This document shows positions 24,926 to 34,117 of a stretch of DNA of 54,203 nt, piece by piece. The notes beneath the pieces were generated by a model. The model ran no database searches. It worked only from the letters and a program-made list of their open reading frames with translations, and had not been told where the DNA came from. The stretch covers positions 1 to 54,203 of the forward strand of contig JAEYQK010000120.1 of the NCBI GenBank assembly GCA_023410055.1, given 5' to 3'. The position numbers and the translations under genes were made by a program. The stretch's first letter is position 1; every line of letters starts with the position of its first letter. The DNA comes from Acidobacteriota bacterium. Lineage in GTDB: Bacteria; Acidobacteriota; Terriglobia; Terriglobales; Acidobacteriaceae.

Positions 24926-27196
24926 TTAGAACAGTGAGAGTTGTTCGGTTTCGGACGGCTGGCGCGGCGCGTGCTGTTCTGGACTGACCGTATTCACCTC
25001 AGTCGACAAGGACACTTCGTCGGCGACGGGCGGCATCGACGCTATGTCAATTTCTGCCATCGGCATATTGTCGAGTGCCTCCTGTGCGGGTCGCGGGGCT
25101 GGGCGCAGCTGGCCGAGACTGCGCCAGACGTTCTGCGCCGATTCTCCAATCCCTTTGTTCTCGACCAATTCCCGCGCCATGGCGGTGAGCATGTCGTCAT
25201 CGCCGTCGATGGCCTGGAGGCCTTCGGAGGCAAACTTTCCTTCCATGGCCAGCGCCACCAGAAGCTTTTTGCCCATCAGCCGCAGGCAGACTTCCTGCAT
25301 GGTGTCCTTATAGGCAAAGAACTTTACCTCCACCGGACGGCGTTGACCGATACGCCAGGAACGGCGGCTGGCCTGGCGCAAGGTGTGCAGCGAGTAGCCG
25401 GTTTCGTGAAACAGGATGGTGGGGAAGTCCAGCAGATCGAGGCCGGTCTCGACGATCTTGGGATGGCAGATGACCACCTCGATGCCGCGCCGCAGCTGTT
25501 CGCGATACCAGGCTTCTCGCTTGTGCGTCGCGACTGTGGCGCGCAGAATTGCCGCTCGGATTCCCGCGCGGCTGAACAGCCGCTCCAGGCGCGCGGTGAC
25601 ATCGTGCTTGTTGGTGTAAACCGCAAAGACCTGGCACTTACGCCCGCGCGCCAGCTGTGCCCTGACTTCATCCAGCAGGGCTTGTTCCTTCGGGTAAGTC
25701 AGATTCTGGTCCATATCCACGGTTTCTGTGATCACGAAGCGTTCGCGCGCTTTGGTGTCGGGATCGAACTCCGAGCCGTAGAGCGTGCCGAAGCCGTAAG
25801 GATGATCCGGCCAGGCGAGCAGAGCGTTGAGCATGGTGGCGGCCACGCTGCTGTTGCCGCGATGCTCCTTCAGGCAGGCGGTGATTTCCTCTTCCAGTTG
25901 TTCGTAGGCGGGTTGCAGGGGCCGCTCCAGCGACACGGCGAGCACATCTTCACGATAGCTGGGCAGCCCGTCGGAAATGTCTTCCAGGCCGATGAACGCG
26001 CAGTGGTCCATTAGATAGGCGCCGAACAACAGCGGCGAAGCTCCCGGCTTGCGTTTGACGGTGACTTCTTTCTTGGTTTTCTTCGAGCAGGCATTGTCCT
26101 CGACCGTGATGCGCTCGATCGTTTCGATCACGCCGAAGTCGCGGGTGAAGCGCTCGCGTCCCCCCGAGCCCCACTCGTAGCCGTCCGCGATCATCCTCTT
26201 GGGATCGGTACGAAATAGGGTGTTGAACAGGTCGTCGGCGTAGCCCGACAGCAGGGTTCCGGTCAGACCTAGGAATCTCTTGGCCGAGCGATTGAGTACC
26301 CCCAGCGCGTTGCCTTGCGCCGTGTCCCCGGCCAGTTGATGAATCTCGTCGGCGATGGCATAGTCCCACCACTCGTGCATGTACCGCCCCATGTATTCCG
26401 CCGGCGCCATGCGGGCGATCTTGTTGCGATCGGCCTGCCACAGCGGGCAGAAACGATTGGTTCCGCCCTTGGGCAGATCGACGATTTCGTGGACGCGCTT
26501 CTTGTCGAAGTCCATCGTGCTCAAGCGCACACCATCGGTCTCGACCGGGCAGCCGGTGTCGGGATTGGTCAATGATCCGAGGAAGGGTCCGGAGCGGGCG
26601 CGGCCATAGCAGTGTTTCCAGAAGTAGGAGAGCTTTGCCTTTTCCCGCCCCATGCAGAAGACGGAGGTCGCCGGACAAACACTGCGCCAACCCTCGCGGC
26701 CCAAGCGGCGCAATTCGCTCAGCGAGGTGCGCAGGCCTTGGCGGACGATCTCGCCGCGGCGCAGGCGGACTTCATTGATGCCATGCGCTTCGTGCGGGCT
26801 GCCGCCGTTGCGCAGGTCGTCGATCAGGAACACCCTCACCTGCGGCAATGTTAGGAAGGCCTCGCGCGCCCACTTTTCTACCAAGTGAGGCGGGGCCATG
26901 ACCAAACCGGTGAAGCGCCGTCCGGCGCTGTGCACCAGCATGCTGGCCAGCGCGATCAGGGTCTTTCCCGCACCACACTCGGCGACGACGTTGGCGTTGC
27001 GCGCCTCCTGCCAGCGCCGGCTCACGCCCATGATCGCCATGGTTTGCGCCGGATACGGAGTGCGCAGCATTCGGCCGAGCAGCGCAGACGGAGCCTCGTC
27101 GGCGCCATAGAGTGCTGGATAGGACGAGAGAATCCGGTCTCCAATTTCATCGGAGTGGTGACGCAGATAATCGTGGATGGTTTCGAACTTCTCCAT
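24926..27196 (-). CDS. SNF2-type helicase/ATPase of a plasmid-like element
   Basis: 756 aa. Walker A is AECGAGKTLIAL (72-83), motif Ia VMAPPHLVEKW, Walker B DEIH (283-286), motif III LTGTLLSGYADDLF, and C-terminal motifs GLDLLDFPT and RQASRRSWRIGQRRPVEV (motif VI), as in SWI2/SNF2 proteins. A ~150-residue insertion between Ia and II contains Cys that could bind zinc. GGAGTCCCCG precedes the ATG. In ICE and plasmid backbones such helicases sit with the DUF932 and methyltransferase genes found here. Not a DISARM-type set, since DUF1998 and a phospholipase-like partner are absent. Confidence 0.88.
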   Translation of the reverse strand: MEKFETIHDYLRHHSDEIGDRILSSYPALYGADEAPSALLGRMLRTPYPAQTMAIMGVSRRWQEARNANVVAECGAGKTLIALASMLVHSAGRRFTGLVMAPPHLVEKWAREAFLTLPQVRVFLIDDLRNGGSPHEAHGINEVRLRRGEIVRQGLRTSLSELRRLGREGWRSVCPATSVFCMGREKAKLSYFWKHCYGRARSGPFLGSLTNPDTGCPVETDGVRLSTMDFDKKRVHEIVDLPKGGTNRFCPLWQADRNKIARMAPAEYMGRYMHEWWDYAIADEIHQLAGDTAQGNALGVLNRSAKRFLGLTGTLLSGYADDLFNTLFRTDPKRMIADGYEWGSGGRERFTRDFGVIETIERITVEDNACSKKTKKEVTVKRKPGASPLLFGAYLMDHCAFIGLEDISDGLPSYREDVLAVSLERPLQPAYEQLEEEITACLKEHRGNSSVAATMLNALLAWPDHPYGFGTLYGSEFDPDTKARERFVITETVDMDQNLTYPKEQALLDEVRAQLARGRKCQVFAVYTNKHDVTARLERLFSRAGIRAAILRATVATHKREAWYREQLRRGIEVVICHPKIVETGLDLLDFPTILFHETGYSLHTLRQASRRSWRIGQRRPVEVKFFAYKDTMQEVCLRLMGKKLLVALAMEGKFASEGLQAIDGDDDMLTAMARELVENKGIGESAQNVWRSLGQLRPAPRPAQEALDNMPMAEIDIASMPPVADEVSLSTEVNTVSPEQHAPRQPSETEQLSLF

Positions 27197-27208
27197 CGGG
27201 GACTCCGA

Positions 27209-27508
27209 TCACGCATGAGGTGAATGGGGAACTTCAGGCATGCTCGCTAGAACGTGAGTTGTCGTTTTCCGCGATCTCGTAACGCTACCGTTCTTGGTTC
27301 CATACGGTCCGACGCGGCCCATGGCGGGACAGAGCAAATGGTTCCACCAAGCGCAGCAGCGGGCGATGAACTGCCGGCGCTCTGGCTCGCTCGTCAGCGG
27401 TGAGAGCCGGTTATGGCGGCCGGCGAAGATGCGGTTGGCCTCGTTGATCACTTCCACAAGCAGTGCCGCTGGTGTATGGGTCTCTGAATTAGCTCGATCG
27501 CCTTCCAT
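27209..27508 (-). CDS. Hypothetical protein of the element
   Basis: 99 aa, not recognised. The start is ATG 27508 with GGAGG ten bases upstream, overlapping the previous gene by 20 bases, which supports a real operon member. LLVEVINEANRIFAGRHN is a likely helix, and a CCAWWNHLLCP segment stands out. Confidence 0.5.
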   Translation of the reverse strand: MEGDRANSETHTPAALLVEVINEANRIFAGRHNRLSPLTSEPERRQFIARCCAWWNHLLCPAMGRVGPYGTKNGSVTRSRKTTTHVLASMPEVPHSPHA

Positions 27509-28022
27509 CGATGTTTGCCTCCGGATTGGGTTTGGCCAACTCCAACGCCATGAGCGCGCTCACTGTGGCGTCGATCGCGCTGATCACAATCTGTACCGTC
27601 TGCCGCTCCGATTCCAGCCGGTCCGCCAGTTCGTGGTCTCCCCTGAGCAAGGCACCGGTGATGTGGGTATGGATTTCGGCGATGGCTGAGCGCAGTACCT
27701 GCTTCAGCTTTGCCGCCAATCCCTGCCGCACGGCGTGGCGGTGATGAGTAATGGCCGTGGATAGCTGCGCGGTTGCGCAATTCAGTTCGCGCAGGATTGT
27801 TTCCTGCGCCCCGGGCTGGGTCAAGCCGGGAATGGGAGCGTTCCATGCAGCAGTAAGTTCCTTCTGCGCGCGGGTGAGCAGGCGGCAGAGGATGGAAATC
27901 TGGTCACCGCGATTCAGCCATTCATCAATCAGAGTCTCGAGCGGCTCTCGCTTGACAGTGACGTAGGCGCACTCGCGGTCGGCTTCGACTAGATCGGCGA
28001 GCACGCAATCCAGGGCGCTCAT
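27489..28022 (-). CDS. Hypothetical helical protein of the element
   Basis: 177 aa, not recognised. Almost wholly alpha-helical, with heptad-like runs (LCRLLTRAQKELTAAW, HELADRLESERQTVQIVISA). GAGGAGG precedes the ATG at good spacing. Co-directional with the helicase genes. Confidence 0.6.
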   Translation of the reverse strand: MSALDCVLADLVEADRECAYVTVKREPLETLIDEWLNRGDQISILCRLLTRAQKELTAAWNAPIPGLTQPGAQETILRELNCATAQLSTAITHHRHAVRQGLAAKLKQVLRSAIAEIHTHITGALLRGDHELADRLESERQTVQIVISAIDATVSALMALELAKPNPEANIDGRRSS

Positions 28023-28072
28023 GTTGCCTCCTCTTGGGATTGTTTGGGGGATCGATGTGAGGTGGGAATTGC

Positions 28073-28378
28073 CTAAGCCGGCTGATCTTGCTCAAAGTTG
28101 AAGTAGAAACGCGGATGGTGCTGGAATTCGAGACTACCCATCTGCCCGTCGCGCTTGCAACGGACAACCACATACGGTGCCGCAAAACCGATGACCTCGA
28201 AGGCGCGGGCCAACTCCTCGGGAGCCCACACTTGCCCGTAGCGCGCCTCCAACTGCGGACGGGACCCCGCTCTGCTGTTCAACTCCAGTGCGCGCTCTCG
28301 ACGCGCCGCCTCAACTTCTTCCTTGCTGACCAACTGGCCGATCTGGCTTGTTGTTGCTTCGTGTTGACGATCTGTCAT
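28073..28378 (-). CDS. Small hypothetical protein of the element
   Basis: 101 aa from ATG 28378, chosen for the strong GGAGGAGG ahead of it; the frame is open to 28666. A helical N-terminus (VSKEEVEAARRERALELNS) leads to a compact beta region (APYVVVRCKRDGQMGSLEF) and HHPRFYFNFEQD. Family not recognised. Confidence 0.6.
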   Translation of the reverse strand: MTDRQHEATTSQIGQLVSKEEVEAARRERALELNSRAGSRPQLEARYGQVWAPEELARAFEVIGFAAPYVVVRCKRDGQMGSLEFQHHPRFYFNFEQDQPA

Positions 28379-28495
28379 CTTGTGAATCCTCCTCCGATCA
28401 AGGTCCAAGAATTTCCCGGTTATCACCCGCACGTTGTGCCAGCACCAAGTGGCTGCCTGAATCCCTTCTCGTTGTGGCGTGAGAGGATTTAGGAG

Positions 28496-28732
28496 ATGCA
28501 ACTCGAGGTGGAATGCTATTCCGGGCACAAGGCCGACGAACGACCGGTTCGCTTTCGCCTGGACGGGCACGAGTATTTGGTGGAAGAGCTGGTGGACCAG
28601 TGGTACGGGCAGGATGCCGGGTTCTTCAAGGTTCGCGCCGACGATGGCAACCTTTGTACACTCCACGCCGGACGGCGGCTGGCATCTGGTCTCGTTTCCG
28701 GCAAGCGTCGTAGTGTCAGGCGGTACTCTTGA
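28496..28732 (+). CDS. Small conserved-type protein with a probable 3' frameshift
   Basis: 78 aa as read. VECYSGHKADERPVRF and YLVEELVDQWYGQD, FFKVRADDGNL resemble a small family often seen near mobile genes. After DDGNL the frame gives a Cys/Arg-rich tail, whereas the next frame gives VHSTPDGGWHLVSFPAS, the kind of ending expected. So one base was probably gained or lost in CCTTTG near 28652. Confidence 0.55.
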   Translation: MQLEVECYSGHKADERPVRFRLDGHEYLVEELVDQWYGQDAGFFKVRADDGNLCTLHAGRRLASGLVSGKRRSVRRYS

Positions 28733-29351
28733 CCAGAACCGTCTCCGGCCACTCGACCGCGCCGTTGCATTCAGGGAATCTCAGTTGTTTCGCGCGCAGC
28801 CCTCGATGCAGCAACGCCAGCAGTTCCTTTCGTGTCGCCCTTACAACCACAGCGGAATATTTGAAGCTGGGCAATTCCTGAATGCGCTTCTGCTGCCGTA
28901 GTTGCGCGATCACCCAGTCTCCCCACTCAGGCGCGGCGGGCAGGCCATAGTGGCGTACCAGGGAAGACCAAATGAACTTGGGGTCCTCGCTGATCAGAAG
29001 CAATTTCCCGTTGGACGTGCTGTCGGCCATCTCCCGAGAGCAGGCCACAAGATGTCGCAGAGGGCGCTTGCGTCCCGAAATTGTCAATGATCCGCGGAAG
29101 CACAGTGGTTTTTCTCCCAGCGACACGATCCGCTCGATGCCGGACGGATCGATGGCCGTGAACGAGTCCCCGTTTGCGAACGCTGCGCTCAAGGCTCCGA
29201 GTTCGACATCACCACCGACTACTGACACCAGATGCGCCTTGCCCCCTTCTTCTCCCACAAAGGCGTCCATGTACACTCGGATATTCGTTGCTGTCTTTTC
29301 CGACCGACGTTGGTAAGCGAGCCGGCCAAAGCGCTCATGGGCGTTTCTCAT
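28716..29351 (-). CDS. Hypothetical protein, element operon
   Basis: 211 aa, not recognised. Strand-rich N-terminal half (NIRVYMDAFVGEEGGKAHLV, LGEKPLCFRGSLTISGRKRP) and a helical C-terminal half. AGGGGAAGG precedes the ATG. It overlaps the end of the methyltransferase gene upstream by 17 bases, so translation is probably coupled. Confidence 0.6.
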   Translation of the reverse strand: MRNAHERFGRLAYQRRSEKTATNIRVYMDAFVGEEGGKAHLVSVVGGDVELGALSAAFANGDSFTAIDPSGIERIVSLGEKPLCFRGSLTISGRKRPLRHLVACSREMADSTSNGKLLLISEDPKFIWSSLVRHYGLPAAPEWGDWVIAQLRQQKRIQELPSFKYSAVVVRATRKELLALLHRGLRAKQLRFPECNGAVEWPETVLVKSTA

Positions 29352-30384
29352 CCTTCCCCTTGGCCTCCTTTGTTTCCCTCAGCTCGACGATGCGGCCATC
29401 TTGGTAAGCCAAGGTGAGCTCATGGCTGAATCTTTCGCGCTTGCGGATGATCGTTTCGCCTTCTTGCTCGCCTTCCTCGTTGAATTCATCGACGTACTTC
29501 ACCGCGCGCCAGTGCGCGATGTGCCGCATGTTGCCCTGACCGAAAAAGCCGTTGAGCATGCCGCTACAGGCCAGCAGGCCGACATGCCCCTTGTGCAAAG
29601 GCGTTACCGGTCGTCCACTCATCTTCTGGTGCTTACGGACCAAGATACCGCGAGCTTTTTGCATTGCCAGCGAATGTTCCAGTGCATCTTCGATGGCATC
29701 GAGCGGCAGGCCCACGTAGTGGATCGACACTGGGCGGGACGGAGGAATCATGTAGGGCTCGGTGTTCACTTGACTGAGGATGGGGATATCATTGGGCCGC
29801 GTTCCTGTACGAATCAAGAGTTCCGCCCCCTTTGGCTCGCCCCGAGCGCGCATCTTCTTCCTGCAACCAAGCACGACTACCTGATTGAATCGGGCCGATT
29901 CCGGGTGCCCAAGTCGGCGCACCGCGATCCGATCGAATTGGCTGGCAAGCAAGCGCGCGCAGGGGGCCAGCGCCGTGCTCGGGACCACAAAGACAAGCAC
30001 CCCTTCCGTTGTGAGCCAGCGATAGCAGTGCTCCAGGAACACCTGCTCCATTCTGTGGTTGCTGTGCGGTCCCAATTCACTGTCATACGGTGGATTGAGA
30101 TAAAGAAGCGAGCACGATTCTGCTGTGACCCGGCATTCGAAGACGCTGCCGTGCACCGTAGCGATGCCTTTGGCGATGCATGCTGCCGCTCGCTCCGCAT
30201 CCAGTTCGACTGCGGCAAGCGCGGCATTCATTCCGGCGGTGAGTTCCAGCAACGCGCTCCCGTCCCCCGCGCAAGGGTCGATGGCCGCGTAAGGCGCGGA
30301 AGCATTGAGCAAGCTCCGAATGTTCTGGGCTTCACTGCAAGGCAGAGGATAGTACCCAAGTTTGAGGCGGCCAGCATTTCGCAT
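29335..30384 (-). CDS. DUF6094-like adenine-type DNA methyltransferase
   Basis: 349 aa from ATG 30384, chosen because GGAGGA lies just upstream; the longer frame to 30486 only adds a Pro/Thr repeat tract. Motif I is DPCAGDG (36-42) and motif IV is NPPY (97-100), as in N6-adenine MTases, with GVLVFVVPSTALA following. The C-terminal half is the DUF6094-like region seen on plasmids. Its likely role is modification of the element or host DNA; no partner restriction enzyme is next to it. Confidence 0.82.
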   Translation of the reverse strand: MRNAGRLKLGYYPLPCSEAQNIRSLLNASAPYAAIDPCAGDGSALLELTAGMNAALAAVELDAERAAACIAKGIATVHGSVFECRVTAESCSLLYLNPPYDSELGPHSNHRMEQVFLEHCYRWLTTEGVLVFVVPSTALAPCARLLASQFDRIAVRRLGHPESARFNQVVVLGCRKKMRARGEPKGAELLIRTGTRPNDIPILSQVNTEPYMIPPSRPVSIHYVGLPLDAIEDALEHSLAMQKARGILVRKHQKMSGRPVTPLHKGHVGLLACSGMLNGFFGQGNMRHIAHWRAVKYVDEFNEEGEQEGETIIRKRERFSHELTLAYQDGRIVELRETKEAKGKDEKRP

Positions 30385-30408
30385 TGCTCCTCCGAAGACT
30401 CCTCCTCT

Positions 30409-30432
30409 GGTGGTGGTGGTTGGTGGTGGTGG
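30409..30432. repeat. TGG microsatellite
   Basis: Two runs of TGG repeats separated by one extra T, just upstream of the methyltransferase start. The G-rich strand could form a quadruplex near the promoter; this is speculative. Confidence 0.6.
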
Positions 30433-30568
30433 AAAAAACAAGAAGCGGTGGTGAGTACTACGCGACGTCAGTCTCACCAACAACAAACAACTCGTACATC
30501 ACCCCGATGCGGTGTAACCATCGGGTGCGAATCGAGTTGCTGTGTCAGAATCGTAGTGGTCAATAATT

Positions 30569-32008
30569 ATGGGTCTCTACGATCTGCTGACATCTGAGTC
30601 CGTTTCAGCCTTCCGAACAGCTGAATTGATAAGGTTTTCGACTGCAGAAGACGTGTTGACGCAATACACTGCGTTGCGTGATGAGCATGTGAAGGAATAT
30701 GAGAGCCTCGCAGTCTGGAGCGCAGCCATTGAAAATTTTGATTTTGCGGTTGCAAGCGATCCAACGGTTCTCGCTTCTCTTGCGAGAGACGACTTCTTCT
30801 GCGAAGACGACTCGCCAAGCTCCATCGGTCCTGATGACGCGGTATTCCGCTTCAAGCTGATCGCCCCGAGAATTGTTGACGCTTTCGAGACTAGCGGCGA
30901 TATGGCCGTAAACTATGCGTTCAATTCCTTACATGTGCGCTTTTGCCGAAGTGAGGTTCCGCGCGGCTTACCCATTCCTAAGGACTGGGAACAGACCACC
31001 TTAGTCAATTGTGAGATCTTTGAGTTGCCATACGGCGTGGCCGATGACATCTTTGACGATCGCGAAAAGATTCACGTTTACTATCTGGTTGGCTTACGCC
31101 GAAATGAATTCAGGGCTGAACCGGTATACATAGGGATCGGCACTGGCGAAGCCTATGGCCGCGGCCCGGCTTCACGTACCACACGCGGTCGATTCCGCTT
31201 TTATCGGTACGACATTAAGGACAACTATCACTTTGAATACATCGCCGCCAAATCTCTGCGCGAGTGGGAGCAGCACAATGTCAGCGAAATTCCTTCTGGG
31301 ACTCAGATCGGGGAAGACACTGCGCGCCTGCTCCTTGTCCGAGGCCCAGCGGAAACAGGTTTCGTCTGCCTTGCCGACCCGGTCGTTGCCGACGGCTATC
31401 GCGAGTGGATCAAAGACAATCCCCAAAATGATTTCGTGTTCAGGCTAATAGAGTTGCGAAAGGTCCATGAAGATCTTTCACCTTGCTGTTGTGAGCCCCC
31501 CAAGCCTGGGGCGAGGCTGGATGCTGCACTAGAGTTGGCCCAGGATATACATCGCTATTTCTTTACTGCTTGGCAACATCCATATCTGCTTACGGCAACC
31601 GAGTCCTTGCGCTCATATTTTCAGGAATTGCCCCACTTTAGGAGAAGCCAGTACGAGGTGTACCGGCTCAAGCCTTCTATTTTTGGCCCTGGCGCGCAGT
31701 CCGACGGCGTGAGCATTCCGACAGCCTTGTTCAGTCCCTCACATCGCGCTGCCATACAGGCGGCAGCACCTGATGCGATGCGACAGCTCGAAGACTGGTT
31801 CAATCGGCAGGTTGTCCGTGACTTATATAGCTTTGGCAATCACCCGGAACTCAGGCTGTGCTCAGCACTCGTTCTTGCTCGGCTATTGATTTCCAGTGGC
31901 TTCTGGGCCAAGTCCATTAAGGCTACATTCAACCGTCGCTTACATCACGTTGATCACTCTGTGACCACGTTGACGCGCACGCCGCGGGAGGAACTGCAGC
32001 GCGAGTGA
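30569..32008 (+). CDS. Unknown 479-aa cargo protein with a weak GIY-YIG-like motif
   Basis: 479 aa, the only large plus-strand gene inside the minus-strand plasmid-like backbone. Not recognised with confidence. Around residues 170-200, HVYYLVGLRR is followed ten residues later by PVYIGIGTGEAYGRG, a spacing reminiscent of the GIY-YIG nuclease core. The helical C-terminal half carries CCCEPPKPG and no known motif. The ribosome site is weak. Base composition is lower in GC than the flanking backbone, fitting acquired cargo. A nuclease or defence role is only a guess. Confidence 0.6.
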   Translation: MGLYDLLTSESVSAFRTAELIRFSTAEDVLTQYTALRDEHVKEYESLAVWSAAIENFDFAVASDPTVLASLARDDFFCEDDSPSSIGPDDAVFRFKLIAPRIVDAFETSGDMAVNYAFNSLHVRFCRSEVPRGLPIPKDWEQTTLVNCEIFELPYGVADDIFDDREKIHVYYLVGLRRNEFRAEPVYIGIGTGEAYGRGPASRTTRGRFRFYRYDIKDNYHFEYIAAKSLREWEQHNVSEIPSGTQIGEDTARLLLVRGPAETGFVCLADPVVADGYREWIKDNPQNDFVFRLIELRKVHEDLSPCCCEPPKPGARLDAALELAQDIHRYFFTAWQHPYLLTATESLRSYFQELPHFRRSQYEVYRLKPSIFGPGAQSDGVSIPTALFSPSHRAAIQAAAPDAMRQLEDWFNRQVVRDLYSFGNHPELRLCSALVLARLLISSGFWAKSIKATFNRRLHHVDHSVTTLTRTPREELQRE

Positions 32009-32038
32009 TCGCATCAGACCACTCTCGGCCAGCGTTTT

Positions 32039-32650
32039 TCAATCAAATCGAATGTGCTGACCCTTCACTACACATGCGCCGGGAATCTCTCTGCCCTGTT
32101 GTAATCTCTGGCGAATTAGTTCTTTGTTCGGCGTGATATTCGTGACCGCCGAGAGGAAAGTTGTCCTCAACTCCGCGGAGGTGATCGACTCCAAGACCCT
32201 CAGCGAATCCTCATGCGTGAGCACGAACTCCCTGCGGTTGTACTCGTCCGGCAGATGCGCAAGATCCAACTGAAGCGACGCCTGCCCATTCCTCTGGAGC
32301 CGAATCGTATTGAGTTCACCCTCCAATCGCTTCAGGCCGCGCGACTGCATGAAGAAAGACAGCATGCTCTTCACTTGCTCGACCCGGTTCTCCGCGCCCT
32401 TCTGCCGTGCGGCCAGGCGCAATGCTTCTTCCTTGGCGGCACGAGCTTTGAACTCAGTCGCGCGCACATAGCGGGCAATGCGATCGACCTTTTTGCCGAA
32501 TTCGCTGAACAGGTCGGTACAGCGCTGCTTGGTGTCCTCGCTGATAGCGCCGGCCTGCGCTTCTTCTTCCATGGCTGCCTCGAATGCGGATTCCAACTCC
32601 TTGTCGATCTCAAACAGGCTGCTGCCTTCTGCTGAAATGGCTGTAGACAT
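32039..32650 (-). CDS. Siphovirus Gp157-like protein
   Basis: 203 aa. The long helical region, RATEFKARAAKEEALRLAAR, ENRVEQVKSMLSFFMQSRGL, KRLEGELNTIRLQRN and a C-terminal ITPNKELIRQRLQQGREIPG match the Gp157 family (a phage protein also found on plasmids, linked to phage resistance in Streptococcus thermophilus). AAGGA precedes the ATG. Confidence 0.82.
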   Translation of the reverse strand: MSTAISAEGSSLFEIDKELESAFEAAMEEEAQAGAISEDTKQRCTDLFSEFGKKVDRIARYVRATEFKARAAKEEALRLAARQKGAENRVEQVKSMLSFFMQSRGLKRLEGELNTIRLQRNGQASLQLDLAHLPDEYNRREFVLTHEDSLRVLESITSAELRTTFLSAVTNITPNKELIRQRLQQGREIPGACVVKGQHIRFD

Positions 32651-32723
32651 GACGACGTCCTTCTAGTACTCGAAGGGGCGCGGCGCCCCACGGCGCAGCT
32701 CCCTAGTATGTGTTTCAACTTGG

Positions 32724-33575
32724 CTATCGGACTGGCTGACGGTCAGGAGCGGCAAGATCTTCCAAGCCGAAGACCACGGCCTGCAGCGTCTTCATATCCG
32801 CTATCTTGCATACCGGTGGGGCTTGGAGCTTTGCCAAGAGGGCTTGTAGCGTAGCGGCGTCAACACGTTTCGTAATCGCATTCAGCCGGTCAAAGCCTCG
32901 CGTGGCCGATTCCAACACTTGAAGCACTTTACGCTTCGCGCTAGCATCGCGAATCAGCTTCGGTTGGTTGGCGCGTCCGTGTTCTCGCAGCACGCTGCGA
33001 TAGAATCCCGTCCCGACCACTTTCTCCATCGCGAGAATCTTGCTGTCGAGATCGGCGCTATCGGCTCCGGCGCCAGCCTGGCGGGCGCGATGGCCATTAG
33101 CATTACCATTGCCGTTCCCGTTCCCGGCGTGCTGCCCATTGGGCTGAGGGCTCTCCCCGTTGGCATGCGCCGAGCCATTGACGTTGCCGCTCGGCGGCCG
33201 CATGCCCTTGCGCCAGTTCTCGGGAATCGCCCAGGCCGGTAAGCAGGGTGTCTTGAGCGGTTGCCGATTGTGATCGAGATCAACCCAGGGTGGGTTGAAG
33301 TCGTAGAAGTAGCGGCCCAGGCCAAAGCAGGAGCACGCGCGCTTGAACGCCTGAGCATCGGTGATTCCGACATAACACTGCAGGCGCTCCACCACGGTGC
33401 CCGCGGCGGCGGCGACTGCGTAGGCCAACTCGGTCTTGCCGCAGCCGGGCGGGCCTTCGACCAGCAGTGGCTTGCGCATTCGCGCCGCCAGATACACGAC
33501 CTCCAGCGTGACCGGATCGATGATGTAGCGAGCGGCTCGAAGTTTTTGCGCGAGTTCATGCGAAGACGAGAACAC
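32724..33575 (-). CDS. MoxR-like AAA protein lacking Walker B, with Asn/Gly linker
   Basis: 283 aa from GTG 33575 with GGAAGGA upstream. The first ~85 residues are MoxR-like: YIIDPVTLEVVYLAARMRKP, then Walker A GPPGCGKT (41-48) and LQCYVGITDAQAF. Where MoxR proteins continue to Walker B (L-I-D-E) the sequence turns to FYDFNPPWVDLD, then an Asn/Gly-rich low-complexity linker (about 145-170) and a new helical domain. So it either arose by fusion/deletion or is inactive. Last-but-one gene at the right edge of the backbone. Confidence 0.65.
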   Translation of the reverse strand: MFSSSHELAQKLRAARYIIDPVTLEVVYLAARMRKPLLVEGPPGCGKTELAYAVAAAAGTVVERLQCYVGITDAQAFKRACSCFGLGRYFYDFNPPWVDLDHNRQPLKTPCLPAWAIPENWRKGMRPPSGNVNGSAHANGESPQPNGQHAGNGNGNGNANGHRARQAGAGADSADLDSKILAMEKVVGTGFYRSVLREHGRANQPKLIRDASAKRKVLQVLESATRGFDRLNAITKRVDAATLQALLAKLQAPPVCKIADMKTLQAVVFGLEDLAAPDRQPVR

Positions 33576-34117
33576 GTCGGGTTCCTTCCGGCGTGAACAC
33601 TACACTGGAACGCGCTTGCGTGCATCCGGGCGACGAGCCGTGAGCGGCTTGGCGGCGCCTTGGGCCAGCGGCTGTGGCGGAGAAGGATTGTGGAACTACG
33701 CGGGGCGAGCATTCCGCCGAGGAACCGTATTGCCTGATTCCATTCACGATCAGCCGTCATCTGAGATGCGTGGACCGGGAAGTGTCCTGAGCGGGCTCAT
33801 CAGGCGCGGAACGAGAAGCGGAGTTTTTCACCAATCGCGTTCTTGCTGTCCCGCTGCCTCTTGTGCGGTGGCATCAGGCATTCGGGAAACTTTTGACCGA
33901 TTACGACCTTGCTGGCCAAGTGCCCGTAAAGGTCCTGGTTGCATTGGCTCGCCGACTTTTCTTTCGCCAACCGCGGTTTGCCAGCCTTCGATGGCCTTGG
34001 CAACGAACGCCCTGCGCAGGGATCAATGCGCCGCCGCCGCCGAGATGCTCTTCATGGTTCCCGGAATATCTTGCCCTCTGATGTTCTGCTGTCACGAGTG
34101 CGCATTGGGGCGTCTTT
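33576..34117. other. Region without an intact gene at the right edge of the plasmid-like block
   Basis: Several overlapping open frames exist on both strands but none has a ribosome site plus convincing protein character. It looks like decayed sequence. Confidence 0.4.

Noticed and set aside
24926..30384. DISARM-like or other known defence system, suggested by helicase plus methyltransferase
   Set aside because: The required partners (DUF1998, phospholipase-like protein) are absent and the neighbours are plasmid-maintenance types.
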